Part shown: piece after piece, positions 35,492 to 43,883 of the stretch
How positions within the stretch are numbered: position 1 is the stretch's first letter
Layout of the letters: each line of letters starts with the position of its first letter
Source: Beijerinckiaceae bacterium
GTDB lineage: Bacteria > Pseudomonadota > Alphaproteobacteria > Rhizobiales > Beijerinckiaceae
Direction: 5' to 3'
Length of the DNA: 64,000 bases
NCBI GenBank assembly: GCA_947456505.1
Contig: CANGTC010000001.1
Coordinates: 1-64,000 of the forward strand
Translations under genes and position numbers: made by a program
The notes under the pieces: model-generated
Databases searched by the model: none
What the model saw: the letters and a program-made list of their open reading frames with translations, nothing else
Told to the model about the DNA's origin: nothing

Positions 35492-36598
35492 TCAGGCAAG
35501 TTCCAACTGGAACAGGTTGATCGCATTGTCGCGGGTCAAACGCTGACGGCGCTCCTCGGACAATCCCTTCAGATGATGCTCCACCACCTGTCTTGAATGG
35601 GGGAAAGTCATATTGAAATGCGGATAGTCGTTGGACCACATGCAGTTCTTCTCGCCCCACCAGGGGAAGAAGCGCGTGCCCACATAGTCCTCAAGGAAGG
35701 TCCCGTAGACATGCTCGGCGAAGATCTCGCTGGGCTTGCGATTGATGGGCAAGGGTCGGCTGTGGCGGAACCGCTCGAAATAATAGTCCCATTGCTGAAG
35801 GAGGAAGGGCAGCCAGCCAATCTCGCTTTCCGCCATGAGCAGCTTCAGGTCGGGATGACGATCAAAGGCGCCGGAGAAGATGAAATCGAACAGGGTATTG
35901 GCGGAGTCATTCGTCTTTGTGTTGGTGGCGTCCTTGAGGCCCTGTACGCCGCCCTTCTGGCCGGTCTTGGTATAGGAATGGCCGGTCAGAATGTGGCAGA
36001 TGACCGGCTGCTTGGCCTCAGCGCAGGCAGCCCAAAGGGGTTCATAATGTTCTGAGGTGAAGGGCAGGCGCGGGTCAGGGACCTGCCAGATCATTGCGCC
36101 CTTCAGACCCATATCGAAACCGCGCTGCATCTCCTTGATGCCCGCCTTCATGTCGTAGACCGAAACCAGCGGGCTGCCATAGAGGCGCTTGGGGTCGGCC
36201 TTGCAGAAACCATGCATCCAGTCGTTGTAGAGCTTGAAGGCTTCCTGCTGGGTCTCGACATCATCCATGCCGAAGAGCGCCATCCCGTAGTTGGGGAAGA
36301 GAATTTCCGCCGCCACGCCATCGGTGTCCTGATCCTGCAGGCGCAGATGGGGGTCGGTCGCGCCAGGGGGAGAGTTGCGGAAGGGCACTTTCGGCAGGTG
36401 CTCCTGAAGCCGCTTGGGCAATTCACGCCAGAGCTCCTCGGGCTCCATCACATGAGAATCCGTAGACACCATCTTGGGCATGGCGGACAGCTCGTCATTG
36501 CTCAAATCCTCGCCAACCACGGTGCGCCGGGGGAAGGTGCGGGCTTGTTCTTCCGACATGCCTGCGAATTTGGAGGCGTCAACGGGCAATTCAGGCAT
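35492..36598 (-). CDS. Amidohydrolase-2 family metal-dependent hydrolase
   Basis: A 368-aa TIM-barrel hydrolase of the ACMSD-like group, whose members decarboxylate or hydrolyse ring carboxylic acids. The first metal motif appears as VSTDSHVMEPEELW (single His, as in many members). Further ligands are in VICHILTGHS and the late aspartate in WSNDYPHFNMTFPHS. RBS AGAAGGAAGCG precedes the ATG. It is flanked by a cupin gene upstream and a Bug SBP downstream. Confidence 0.88.
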   Translation of the reverse strand: MPELPVDASKFAGMSEEQARTFPRRTVVGEDLSNDELSAMPKMVSTDSHVMEPEELWRELPKRLQEHLPKVPFRNSPPGATDPHLRLQDQDTDGVAAEILFPNYGMALFGMDDVETQQEAFKLYNDWMHGFCKADPKRLYGSPLVSVYDMKAGIKEMQRGFDMGLKGAMIWQVPDPRLPFTSEHYEPLWAACAEAKQPVICHILTGHSYTKTGQKGGVQGLKDATNTKTNDSANTLFDFIFSGAFDRHPDLKLLMAESEIGWLPFLLQQWDYYFERFRHSRPLPINRKPSEIFAEHVYGTFLEDYVGTRFFPWWGEKNCMWSNDYPHFNMTFPHSRQVVEHHLKGLSEERRQRLTRDNAINLFQLELA

Positions 36599-36681
36599 GG
36601 GTCGCTTCCTTCTGCGATGGCGCGGTCAGACGCGCTTGCTGTTGTCTTCAGGCTGCAGTGGCCAGATTCAACGGATGAACG

Positions 36682-37212
36682 TCACTCGGGGGAAAAGAAC
36701 TTGGCCTTGGCGTAGATGCGCTTCTTCGAGGTTTCGCCATTCTTGGGATCGTCGCCGACCTTGGTGGAGCCATCGCTGAATTTGGTCAGCTTCATCACAT
36801 CCTTGGGGGTGCCGACGCGGGACAGGTCATCGAGGCCCTTGACGCTGCGCTCGCCGCCGCCGACCCGAAGCATGACCAGATTTTCGGCCTCATCCGCCTC
36901 AAACTTGTATTCCACGTCCCTGGGGATCATCACGCCCTGATGAACGCCCACCAATTCGGTCCGACCATCGGCGAAAGTGAAGGTGGCCTTGCCCTGCAAG
37001 ACGATAAAGGAGTGATCCTCGCCCCCGTGGGAATGGAGGGCGTTCTCGCCGCCGCTGGCGTAGACCTTGACGCTGACCCAGAGGTTCTCAGCGGTCGCGA
37101 GGGGGTCATAAGTGGTGCCCTGCTCCAGCAGCGGCAGGTTACGCATGGAAAAGACCACGGCGCTATCCGTGGCGGCCACTGGGCTTCGCACGGCGATTTT
37201 GGCGTCATCCAT
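36682..37212 (-). CDS. Cupin-domain protein
   Basis: A 176-aa protein starting MDDAKIAVRSPVAATDS after GGGGAGA. The single cupin domain has the canonical metal motif ALHSHGGEDHSFIVLQGKATF (His-x-His, Glu-equivalent and Gly) and a second motif IPRDVEYKFEAD that lacks the usual His. Possibly a small dioxygenase, isomerase or sensor. It heads the cupin-amidohydrolase unit and is divergent from the Bug SBP at 37370. Confidence 0.82.
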   Translation of the reverse strand: MDDAKIAVRSPVAATDSAVVFSMRNLPLLEQGTTYDPLATAENLWVSVKVYASGGENALHSHGGEDHSFIVLQGKATFTFADGRTELVGVHQGVMIPRDVEYKFEADEAENLVMLRVGGGERSVKGLDDLSRVGTPKDVMKLTKFSDGSTKVGDDPKNGETSKKRIYAKAKFFSPE

Positions 37213-37369
37213 GGACCAGTCTCCCCTTAAATTTTTTGCAATCTCTTGTTGCCCCTGCGCGCGAGGCCTGTCAACCGCTCCGCCTCCGAGCCGCTTGACC
37301 TGCACCGGCGAGCCTGATCGACTGAGCTCCAGGCAGCCGCCCCAACAGAGCGGCGCAGGAGGAGCGTGG

Positions 37370-38386
37370 ATGTTGAGGGGCTTAACGGGTTTTCTGGCGG
37401 TGGCGCTGCCGACCCTATGGGCGCAGCCGGGGCAGGCGCAATCCCCCTCGGTCGAATCCTTCTATCGCGGCAAGACGGTCACGATCACGATCGGGTATGG
37501 CGTGGGCGGGTCCGATGATCTCTGGGGTCGACTGGCGGCCCGCTACATGGGGCGACACATCCCCGGGCAACCCCTTGTTGTGCCTCAAAATGCGCCAGGG
37601 GCCGGGAGTCTGGTCGCCGCCAACCAGGTCTATAACGTCGCCCCCAAGGACGGCACGGTCATCGGCGTGATCAATCGGGGCGTTCCCTTCGAGGCGGTTC
37701 TGGGCGGCGGCGGGGTGCAATTTGATCCCCGCAAATTCAACTGGCTGGGAAGCCCGGACAGCGACGTGATCGTGGCTTATGTTCGCACCGACGCCCCGGT
37801 CGCTCACGTGCGCGAGCTTCGCGATAAGGAGCTCATCGTCGCCTCCACCGGCAGCGGCGCCGATAGCCAGACCTACCCGCAGGTTCTCGCCAGGCTCTTT
37901 GGATGGAAGCTGCGCATCGTTCAGGGCTATCCGGGCTCGCGCGACATGAACCTCGCCGTTGAGCGCAATGAAGCGCAGGGAACTTTCATCAGCTATGACA
38001 CGGCCGCACGTGAACCAACCTTTGGCGACGGAACGCGACGCCTGCTGGTTCAGGGGACCATGACTCCCGACGAACGCATGAAGGATGTCCCCACCCTCGC
38101 CGGCCTCGCCCAATCCGAGGCGGAACAGCGCGCCGTTGATTTTTTCCTCCTGCGCGCGGGCATGGGGCGCCCCTTTGTGGCGGCGCCGGGCGTGCCGCCC
38201 GAGCGACTGAGCGCGCTGCGAGCCGCCTTTGCGGCCGCCTTGCGCGACCCGGATCTCATTGAAGAAAGCAAAAAGTTGCGGCTGAACATATCCTATGTGC
38301 CTCCAGAGATTCTCGAAGGCCTTGTCGACAAGGCCTATCGCGCGGACGCAGAAACGCTAGAGCGCGTTCGCAAGGCCATGCGCTGA
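37370..38386 (+). CDS. Bug-family solute-binding protein (FYxGK-type)
   Basis: A 338-aa paralogue: signal peptide MLRGLTGFLAVALPTLWAQPGQAQ, mature VESFYRGKTVTITIGYGVGGSDD, then PQNAPGAGSLVAANQVYN. RBS CAGGAGGAGC precedes ATG 37370; the 86 extra residues of the track ORF are antisense to the divergent cupin. It is the first gene of a plus-strand run reaching 48.7 kb, followed by two bicupin genes. Confidence 0.9.
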   Translation: MLRGLTGFLAVALPTLWAQPGQAQSPSVESFYRGKTVTITIGYGVGGSDDLWGRLAARYMGRHIPGQPLVVPQNAPGAGSLVAANQVYNVAPKDGTVIGVINRGVPFEAVLGGGGVQFDPRKFNWLGSPDSDVIVAYVRTDAPVAHVRELRDKELIVASTGSGADSQTYPQVLARLFGWKLRIVQGYPGSRDMNLAVERNEAQGTFISYDTAAREPTFGDGTRRLLVQGTMTPDERMKDVPTLAGLAQSEAEQRAVDFFLLRAGMGRPFVAAPGVPPERLSALRAAFAAALRDPDLIEESKKLRLNISYVPPEILEGLVDKAYRADAETLERVRKAMR

Positions 38387-38415
38387 GACCCATGCCATCA
38401 GACCAAGGACGACCA

Positions 38416-39513
38416 ATGCCCTCCATCAAACTCCCCGATCCCTATCTCGACTGGGCGCGCGGCGAAGGCGTGCCAATTGTCGAGGATTTCGGTATCGACA
38501 TCCGAAAGGTCCCGGTCAAGCATTGGGACCGCTATGGCATGAACGGCGCCTTCTGCCACCTGAAGGGGCGCGACGACTATATCTCCATCTTCGCCTTTGA
38601 ACTGCCGCCCGGCGGCAAATCCGCCCCGCTGAAACATATCTGCGAAGAGGTGATCTATGTCATCTCCGGTCATGGCTCGACGACCGTGGAACTGGAGGAT
38701 GGCCGCAAGCACCAATTCGAATGGGGACCCAAGAGCCTCTTTTCCATTCCGCTGAACGCCCGTCACCAATATTTCAACGGATCGGGCCGCGAGCCCGCCC
38801 GCTTCGCCTCCGTCAACAATATGGTTTTCACCATGGGACGGTTTCGCGATGAAAACCTGATCTTCAATTGCCCCGTGAGTTTCCCCGAGCGGGTGGGGCA
38901 TGCGAATTATTTCGCGGGCGAAGGCGAATTCATCTCGATTTCGCCGGGGCGGCACCAGTGGGAAACCAATTTCGTACCGGATCTCTCTGGCTTCGAACTG
39001 CGCCAATGGGCCAAGCGCGGCGCGGGCGGCTCCAACCTGCGTTTCATGCTCACCGAAAACACCATCGGCGCTCATTCTTCGGAAATGCCCGTCGGCACCT
39101 ACAAGAAAGGCCACCGGCATTTTGACGGGGTCTGCGTTTTCGCGGTGACTGGCAAGGGCTATTCGCTGTTGTGGCGTGAGGAGAACGAGGACTTCACCCG
39201 CGTGGACTGGGAGCATGGCTGCGTTTACTGCCCGCCCGACTCCATGTTCCATCAGCACTTCAACGTCGCCGACCATCCCTCGCGCTACCTCGCGCTGCAA
39301 ATTGGAACTGTGCGCTATCCCCTGCTCAAGATGAAGCGGGAGATCTGGGATGTGGGCGTCGACAAGGATGTGAAACAGGGTGGCGCACAAGTGGAATATG
39401 AAGATCAGGACATGCGCGTACATGACATCTGGCTCCATGAAATCGCGAAAAACGGGGTTGAATCGCGCATGGGTCAATTCATCGACGAAAGCAAATTCAA
39501 GAGGAAGGCTTGA
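38416..39513 (+). CDS. Bicupin protein
   Basis: A 365-aa two-domain cupin, distantly like gentisate dioxygenase-type proteins. Domain 1 motif PLKHICEEVIYVISGHG keeps one His and the Glu. Domain 2 motif KGHRHFDGVCVFAVTGKG has a proper His-x-His. I choose ATG 38416 because AAGGA lies 6 bp upstream; the track start is 24 bp earlier. It overlaps with the next bicupin at a TTGACCATG junction and follows a Bug SBP by 29 bp. A ring-cleavage or sensor role is possible, not shown. Confidence 0.8.
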   Translation: MPSIKLPDPYLDWARGEGVPIVEDFGIDIRKVPVKHWDRYGMNGAFCHLKGRDDYISIFAFELPPGGKSAPLKHICEEVIYVISGHGSTTVELEDGRKHQFEWGPKSLFSIPLNARHQYFNGSGREPARFASVNNMVFTMGRFRDENLIFNCPVSFPERVGHANYFAGEGEFISISPGRHQWETNFVPDLSGFELRQWAKRGAGGSNLRFMLTENTIGAHSSEMPVGTYKKGHRHFDGVCVFAVTGKGYSLLWREENEDFTRVDWEHGCVYCPPDSMFHQHFNVADHPSRYLALQIGTVRYPLLKMKREIWDVGVDKDVKQGGAQVEYEDQDMRVHDIWLHEIAKNGVESRMGQFIDESKFKRKA

Positions 39514-39515
39514 CC

Positions 39516-40430
39516 ATGAGCGAGACGGCGCCCGATCTCAGCGCGAAATATCTCGTCGATCCCTATCTGAACTGGGCGAAAGCCGAAGGCGTGCCTATAG
39601 TGGAGAGCGCGATGCTCGACCTTCATGCGCTTGAAACCAGGCCCTGGGCTCGATTCGGGATAAATGGGGCAATATGCCATGTGGAGGGGCGATGCGATTT
39701 TCTATCGGCCTTCTTGTTCGAACTGGCTCCAGGCCAAAGCTCGACGCCCCTTCGCCATCTCTATGAAGACTGCTTCTATGTACTTGAAGGATCGGGCGTC
39801 AGCGAAACCGAATTGTCCAATGGCGCGCGCCATGAGACACATTGGGGACCGAACATGGTCTTCACCACTCCGGTCAACGCGACCTGCAGGCTAAGGGCTG
39901 ACGGCGCCACCCGCGCGCGACTGCTGTCTCTGAACGACATGCGTTATCTCATGGGGCTTTATCGGAACGAGGACTTCCTCTTCCATAATTCTTCCCCCAT
40001 GAGCGCGCGTCAGGCGAAGGCGCTGGAAGCCACGCTTCAAGCTGATCTGACTAGGCTGAATGGCGATACGTCTCTACAACTGGGCGACAGCGCCATCGGC
40101 GCCGCCTACATCAGTCTGGCTCCAGGCGCCAAGACGCAAGCCAGGCGCCAGATGCAGGGCGCGCACCTGCTCTGCACCATGAGCGAGGCGACGATCATGT
40201 CCTGCGTTGACGAGACCTCCGAGCGGATCACGACCAGCTTGCGCCATGGCTGCCTCACGGGACTTACGGGCATGATGTTTCACCAACAAAGCAATAGGCG
40301 CGACGAGATGCTGGGCTTGCTGAAGGTGGAATTGGGCTCGCAGGCCTCCCCGCTCTTTCGCAGCCGCCGCGCAGCCTATGGGGATCAGGAGGTCTACGCG
40401 TCCGGCAGCGCCATACTGACGGGGATTTGA
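39516..40430 (+). CDS. Bicupin paralogue with a degenerate second domain
   Basis: A 304-aa paralogue of the upstream gene (shared opening YLVDPYLNWAKAEGVPIVE versus PYLDWARGEGVPIVE). Domain 1 has PLRHLYEDCFYVLEGSG. Domain 2 has ARRQMQGAHLLCTMSEAT where the paralogue has a His-x-His, so metal binding there is probably lost, and the C-terminus is about 60 aa shorter. ATG 39516 lies 2 bp after the upstream stop with GAGGAAGG as RBS. It may be a non-catalytic partner of the first bicupin. Confidence 0.75.
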   Translation: MSETAPDLSAKYLVDPYLNWAKAEGVPIVESAMLDLHALETRPWARFGINGAICHVEGRCDFLSAFLFELAPGQSSTPLRHLYEDCFYVLEGSGVSETELSNGARHETHWGPNMVFTTPVNATCRLRADGATRARLLSLNDMRYLMGLYRNEDFLFHNSSPMSARQAKALEATLQADLTRLNGDTSLQLGDSAIGAAYISLAPGAKTQARRQMQGAHLLCTMSEATIMSCVDETSERITTSLRHGCLTGLTGMMFHQQSNRRDEMLGLLKVELGSQASPLFRSRRAAYGDQEVYASGSAILTGI

Positions 40431-40460
40431 GGCGCATTCCATCTTCTGTCCGAGGTGACC

Positions 40461-41504
40461 ATGCATGCCAATTCTGAAAAGATGATGACGCGCCGCGCCG
40501 CCTTGGCGGGCGCCGCGATCATGATCGGCGCCAGCCTGGCGCAGGCGCAAACGCCTGCAGAATTCTACAAGGGCAAACAGATCCAGATGATGGTCTATTC
40601 CGGCGCTGGATCGACCTATGACACCTATGCACGCCTGCTCTCCCGCCACATGATCCGCCATATCCCCGGTTCACCCAATATCGTGGTGCAGAACATGGTC
40701 GGCGCAGGCGGCCTCAAGCTGGTGGATTATCTCAACCGCATCGCGCCCAAAGATGGGACCGTCTTCGGCACGGTCAGTCGCGGCAATCCCTTTGACCCGA
40801 TCATGGGGAAGAAAGATATCGAATTCGATCCGCTCAAGCTGACCTGGATCGGCAGCATGAACCGGGAGGTCGCCATCGCCCTTTCCTGGGGAACATCGCC
40901 GGTCAAAACATTCGAGGATCTGCGGAAAATCGAATTGCTTGTCCCAGGCACAGGCGCTGGAGCGGATTCAGAGATCATCCCACGCGCCTACAATGTCCTG
41001 GCGGGAACCAAATTCAAGATCGTGTCAGGCTATCGCGACACGTCGGAAGCCTCGCTGCAGCTGGAAACCGGAGAATTGCAGGGCATCGCCTATTGGTCCA
41101 TGAGCGCCATCATGTCATTGAAGCCCGACTGGGTGCTCAACAAGAAGGTCAACATCCTCTTCCATACCGGCGTGAGCGAGGCGCCGGACCTGCCGGGTGT
41201 GCCACGTATCCGCGAACTGATAAAAGATGAGACCGACCGGAAGGCGCTGGAGTTTCTGCTCGCACGCGAAGTCATGGGCCGCCCCTTCGTAGGACCGCCA
41301 GGGATCCCAGCTGATCGCGCCAAGGCTCTGCGCGACGCTTTTGACGCCACCATGAAAGACCCGGAATTTCTAAAGGACGCCGCGCGGGGCAATGTCGAGG
41401 TGAACCTGGTCACAGCGGACGAAATCAACACATTGCTCAGGGACGCCGCCGCCTTGCCGCCCGCCGTCATCGAGCGCGCGCGCCAGACCCTCGAACGTAA
41501 CTAA
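40461..41504 (+). CDS. Bug-family solute-binding protein (FYxGK-type)
   Basis: A 347-aa paralogue with a Tat-like signal (MMTRRAALAGAAIMIGASLAQAQ), mature TPAEFYKGKQIQMMVYSGAGSTYDTYARLLSRH and VVQNMVGAGGLKLVDYLN. The twin arginine separates it from most paralogues here, which have plain Sec signals. It follows the bicupin pair by 30 bp. Confidence 0.9.
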   Translation: MHANSEKMMTRRAALAGAAIMIGASLAQAQTPAEFYKGKQIQMMVYSGAGSTYDTYARLLSRHMIRHIPGSPNIVVQNMVGAGGLKLVDYLNRIAPKDGTVFGTVSRGNPFDPIMGKKDIEFDPLKLTWIGSMNREVAIALSWGTSPVKTFEDLRKIELLVPGTGAGADSEIIPRAYNVLAGTKFKIVSGYRDTSEASLQLETGELQGIAYWSMSAIMSLKPDWVLNKKVNILFHTGVSEAPDLPGVPRIRELIKDETDRKALEFLLAREVMGRPFVGPPGIPADRAKALRDAFDATMKDPEFLKDAARGNVEVNLVTADEINTLLRDAAALPPAVIERARQTLERN

Positions 41505-41583
41505 TCGCGCGCATTGAAGCCTCTATTTGCGCTGGAGTATACTTTTCGTCGGAAACTTTTGTTGATTCGCTGCGGGAGGCGAA

Positions 41584-41802
41584 ATGCGATGCAATCTGTG
41601 TGATGGATCCGGCATGCAGCGCGCGGCCATTGGATTGACGCCCTGTCCGGAGTGCGGAGGTTGCGGCGTGGCTCACTGTTGCGATGGGTTGGTCGCTTGC
41701 GGCGAGGTGGAAGGCGACATACGGTTCGAGCGCGCGAAAATATCCCATGCGACGGCGAATATCTCGCCGCCTCAACTACCAACGCCCATCGTCAAGCCAT
41801 GA
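41584..41802 (+). CDS. Small protein with DnaJ-type zinc motifs
   Basis: A 72-aa protein with two CxxC pairs, CNLCDGSG and CPECGGCG, resembling the CxxCxGxG zinc-binding repeats of DnaJ, followed by a CC pair. GGGAGG lies 6 bp before the ATG, strong support for translation. The C-terminal third is not similar to anything I recognise. It sits between a Bug SBP and the GST gene. A small metal-binding protein of unknown role. Confidence 0.6.
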   Translation: MRCNLCDGSGMQRAAIGLTPCPECGGCGVAHCCDGLVACGEVEGDIRFERAKISHATANISPPQLPTPIVKP

Positions 41803-41845
41803 CGCTCTGGACAGCAAACAATCACCTCAAGGAAAGTGAATAATC

Positions 41846-42442
41846 ATGAAATTGCTCGGTTCAAGCCGCAGTCCCTATGTGCAGAAAGTTCGCATCGCCA
41901 TGGTCGAGAAAGGTCTGGCGTTCGAATACGATCCAGCCTTGCCGAACAGCGATGAAGTGACCGGCGCCAATCCGCTCGCCAAGATCCCGACCCTGATCCG
42001 CGATGACGGCAAGGGCCTCTATGATTCTTCGGTCATCGTTGAATATGTGGACGGTTGCGCCGGGAACCCGACATTACTACCAAAGGATTTCGAAGCCCGC
42101 ATCGAGGCACGCCGTTGGGAGGCGCTTGGCAACGGCGTCACCGACGCCACCGTGCAGATCTCCCATGAGCACCGGGCCCCGCCCGAGCAACGCAAGGGAC
42201 CTGAATTTATCGCGAAGCATCAACGCAAGATCGACGCGGGGCTCGACGCCATGGAAAGGGACATGGGGCCAAACGGCTTTTGCATGGGCTCCAGCTTCAC
42301 GCTGGCGGATGTCGGTTGCGCCAGCGCCCTGCTCTATCTGGATCTCGCCCAGCCCGACCTGAAATGGCGCGACACCCATCCGAAACTGGCCAAAGCCTTC
42401 GCCCAATGGAAAGAACGCCCCTCCTTGAAGGCGCTGGCTTGA
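41846..42442 (+). CDS. Glutathione S-transferase
   Basis: A 198-aa GST with N-terminal thioredoxin fold MKLLGSSRSPYVQKVRIAMVEKG, where the serine in SRSPYVQ is the likely glutathione-activating residue. NPLAKIPTL gives the cis-proline. The C-terminal helical domain ends in KERPSLKAL. GSTs in catabolic clusters often perform isomerisation (maleylpyruvate type) or dehalogenation. It stands between cupin units, so an isomerase after ring cleavage is a reasonable guess only. Confidence 0.88.
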   Translation: MKLLGSSRSPYVQKVRIAMVEKGLAFEYDPALPNSDEVTGANPLAKIPTLIRDDGKGLYDSSVIVEYVDGCAGNPTLLPKDFEARIEARRWEALGNGVTDATVQISHEHRAPPEQRKGPEFIAKHQRKIDAGLDAMERDMGPNGFCMGSSFTLADVGCASALLYLDLAQPDLKWRDTHPKLAKAFAQWKERPSLKALA

Positions 42443-42475
42443 TGGCGCTGACGCTTAGCGCCTGACAGCTATATT

Positions 42476-42505
42476 CCCCTCACGGATGACATCGTCCGTG
42501 AGGGG
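42476..42505. repeat. Perfect 11-bp inverted repeat (hairpin)
   Basis: CCCCTCACGGA and TCCGTGAGGGG flank an 8-nt loop, 34 bp after the GST stop and 100 bp before the next ORF. No T-run follows on either strand (only AATAT on the minus side), so it is not a standard terminator. It may be an mRNA-stabilising hairpin, an operator or a weak terminator. Confidence 0.6.
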
Positions 42506-42605
42506 TCGCTTCGCCGCTGCGGTGGCGACCACGCGCGACGAGCGGCAGGGTTGCGAAGGGTCTCCACCAGGCATAAGTTCCCTTAAAAGTATGGGGAGCG
42601 AAGCT

Positions 42606-43808
42606 ATGCCGCATGATGAAACAACCACGCATTGGCATGAACCTAAGGCCGGTGAGAATGCAGGCTTTGGCAAGTTCAAGCGCCCCGCAATGCCCTATGA
42701 CCGCTTCATAGAGGCGGAGGGAATTCCCTGTTATCGCGGCATTGGCCTGAGGCGAGCGCAAGACCTCCCGATGGCGCCATGGAAGCGGCTGGGCGGCAAA
42801 GGCTCCTATATCCAGCTCTACGGCACCGAAGGACTCTGGGGCTCCTATGTGGTCGAAATCCCCGCAGGCGGCGCGCTCAACATCGAGCATCACCTCTACG
42901 AAAAGCAATGCTATATCGCCGAAGGGCGAGGCTCGACGGAGGTCTGGCAGGAAGGCCAGACGAAGAAGCAGACCTTCGAATGGCAGAAGGGCTCGCTTTT
43001 CTCGATCCCGCTCAATGCCTACCATCGCTTTGTCAACGCGACGAATGCGCCAGCCATCATGATCTGCGGCACCTCTGCGCCCAACATCATGAACCTCTTC
43101 GACAATCCCCGCTTCGTCTTCGAATGCCCCTTCAACTTCACAGACCGCTATTCCGGCGAAGACGATTACTTCAAAAGCCGCGACGATCTGGAGCCTGACC
43201 CCGTGCGCGGCCTGGCCATGCGCCGCACCAATTTCATGCCCGACATCATCAATTGCGAAATGCCGCTGGATAACCGCAGGTCCCCGGGCTACCGGCGCAT
43301 CGAACCGGAAATGGCGGGACAGCGCTTTCACCTGTGGATCGGCCAGCATGAAACGGGCCGCTACTCAAAGGCCCATGCGCATGAAAGCTGCGCAGTGCTC
43401 ATCTGCGTCAAGGGCAAGGGCTATACCTATACATGGCCGGCGATCTACGGCTCGACGCCCTGGAAAGACGGGCATGCGGACAAGGTTCTGCGACAAGACT
43501 ATGAGGCCGGCGGCATGGTCTCGGCGGCGCCTATGACGGGCGACTGGAACCACCAGCATTTCGGCGTCTCGAAGGACCCGCTGCGCGTCACCGCATGGTT
43601 CGGCCCGAACAATCATCCCGCCCGCAAACCCGGACTTCCGGGAGAGGCGATGACTGACAAATGGGCCATCGACATCAAGAAGGGGGGCGTCGCCATCCCC
43701 TACCACGCCGAGGACCCCTTCCTGCGTCAGGAGTTCGAAGACTATATGAAACGAGAGGGAGTGCCGGTGCGGATGGAGCCAAAGCTCTACGAGCCTCCGG
43801 CGGATTAG
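42606..43808 (+). CDS. Bicupin protein (longer type)
   Basis: A 400-aa two-domain cupin distinct from the pair at 38-40 kb. Domain 1: NIEHHLYEKQCYIAEGRG. Domain 2: SKAHAHESCAVLICVKGKG with intact His-x-His. The start ATG 42606 follows GGGGAGCG; the 40-residue track extension is spurious. It precedes a Bug SBP by 75 bp, repeating the cupin-Bug order found at 36.7-40.5 kb. Function open: dioxygenase, isomerase or sensing. Confidence 0.8.
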   Translation: MPHDETTTHWHEPKAGENAGFGKFKRPAMPYDRFIEAEGIPCYRGIGLRRAQDLPMAPWKRLGGKGSYIQLYGTEGLWGSYVVEIPAGGALNIEHHLYEKQCYIAEGRGSTEVWQEGQTKKQTFEWQKGSLFSIPLNAYHRFVNATNAPAIMICGTSAPNIMNLFDNPRFVFECPFNFTDRYSGEDDYFKSRDDLEPDPVRGLAMRRTNFMPDIINCEMPLDNRRSPGYRRIEPEMAGQRFHLWIGQHETGRYSKAHAHESCAVLICVKGKGYTYTWPAIYGSTPWKDGHADKVLRQDYEAGGMVSAAPMTGDWNHQHFGVSKDPLRVTAWFGPNNHPARKPGLPGEAMTDKWAIDIKKGGVAIPYHAEDPFLRQEFEDYMKREGVPVRMEPKLYEPPAD

Positions 43809-43883
43809 CGATCATTCAAGGAGCGCCGAGTTGCGGCGACCCAGCAAAGACGCCTTATAAAAGGGCCTGCAGGGAGGATTTTC

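Noticed and set aside
41467-41775. 102-aa minus-strand ORF opposite the zinc-motif gene
   Set aside because: No RBS or motif; the plus-strand frame has paired cysteine motifs and GGGAGG.
42445-42461. GCGCT/AGCGC 5-bp hairpin after the GST gene
   Set aside because: Short stem with a 7-nt loop and no T-run; expected by chance in GC-rich DNA.
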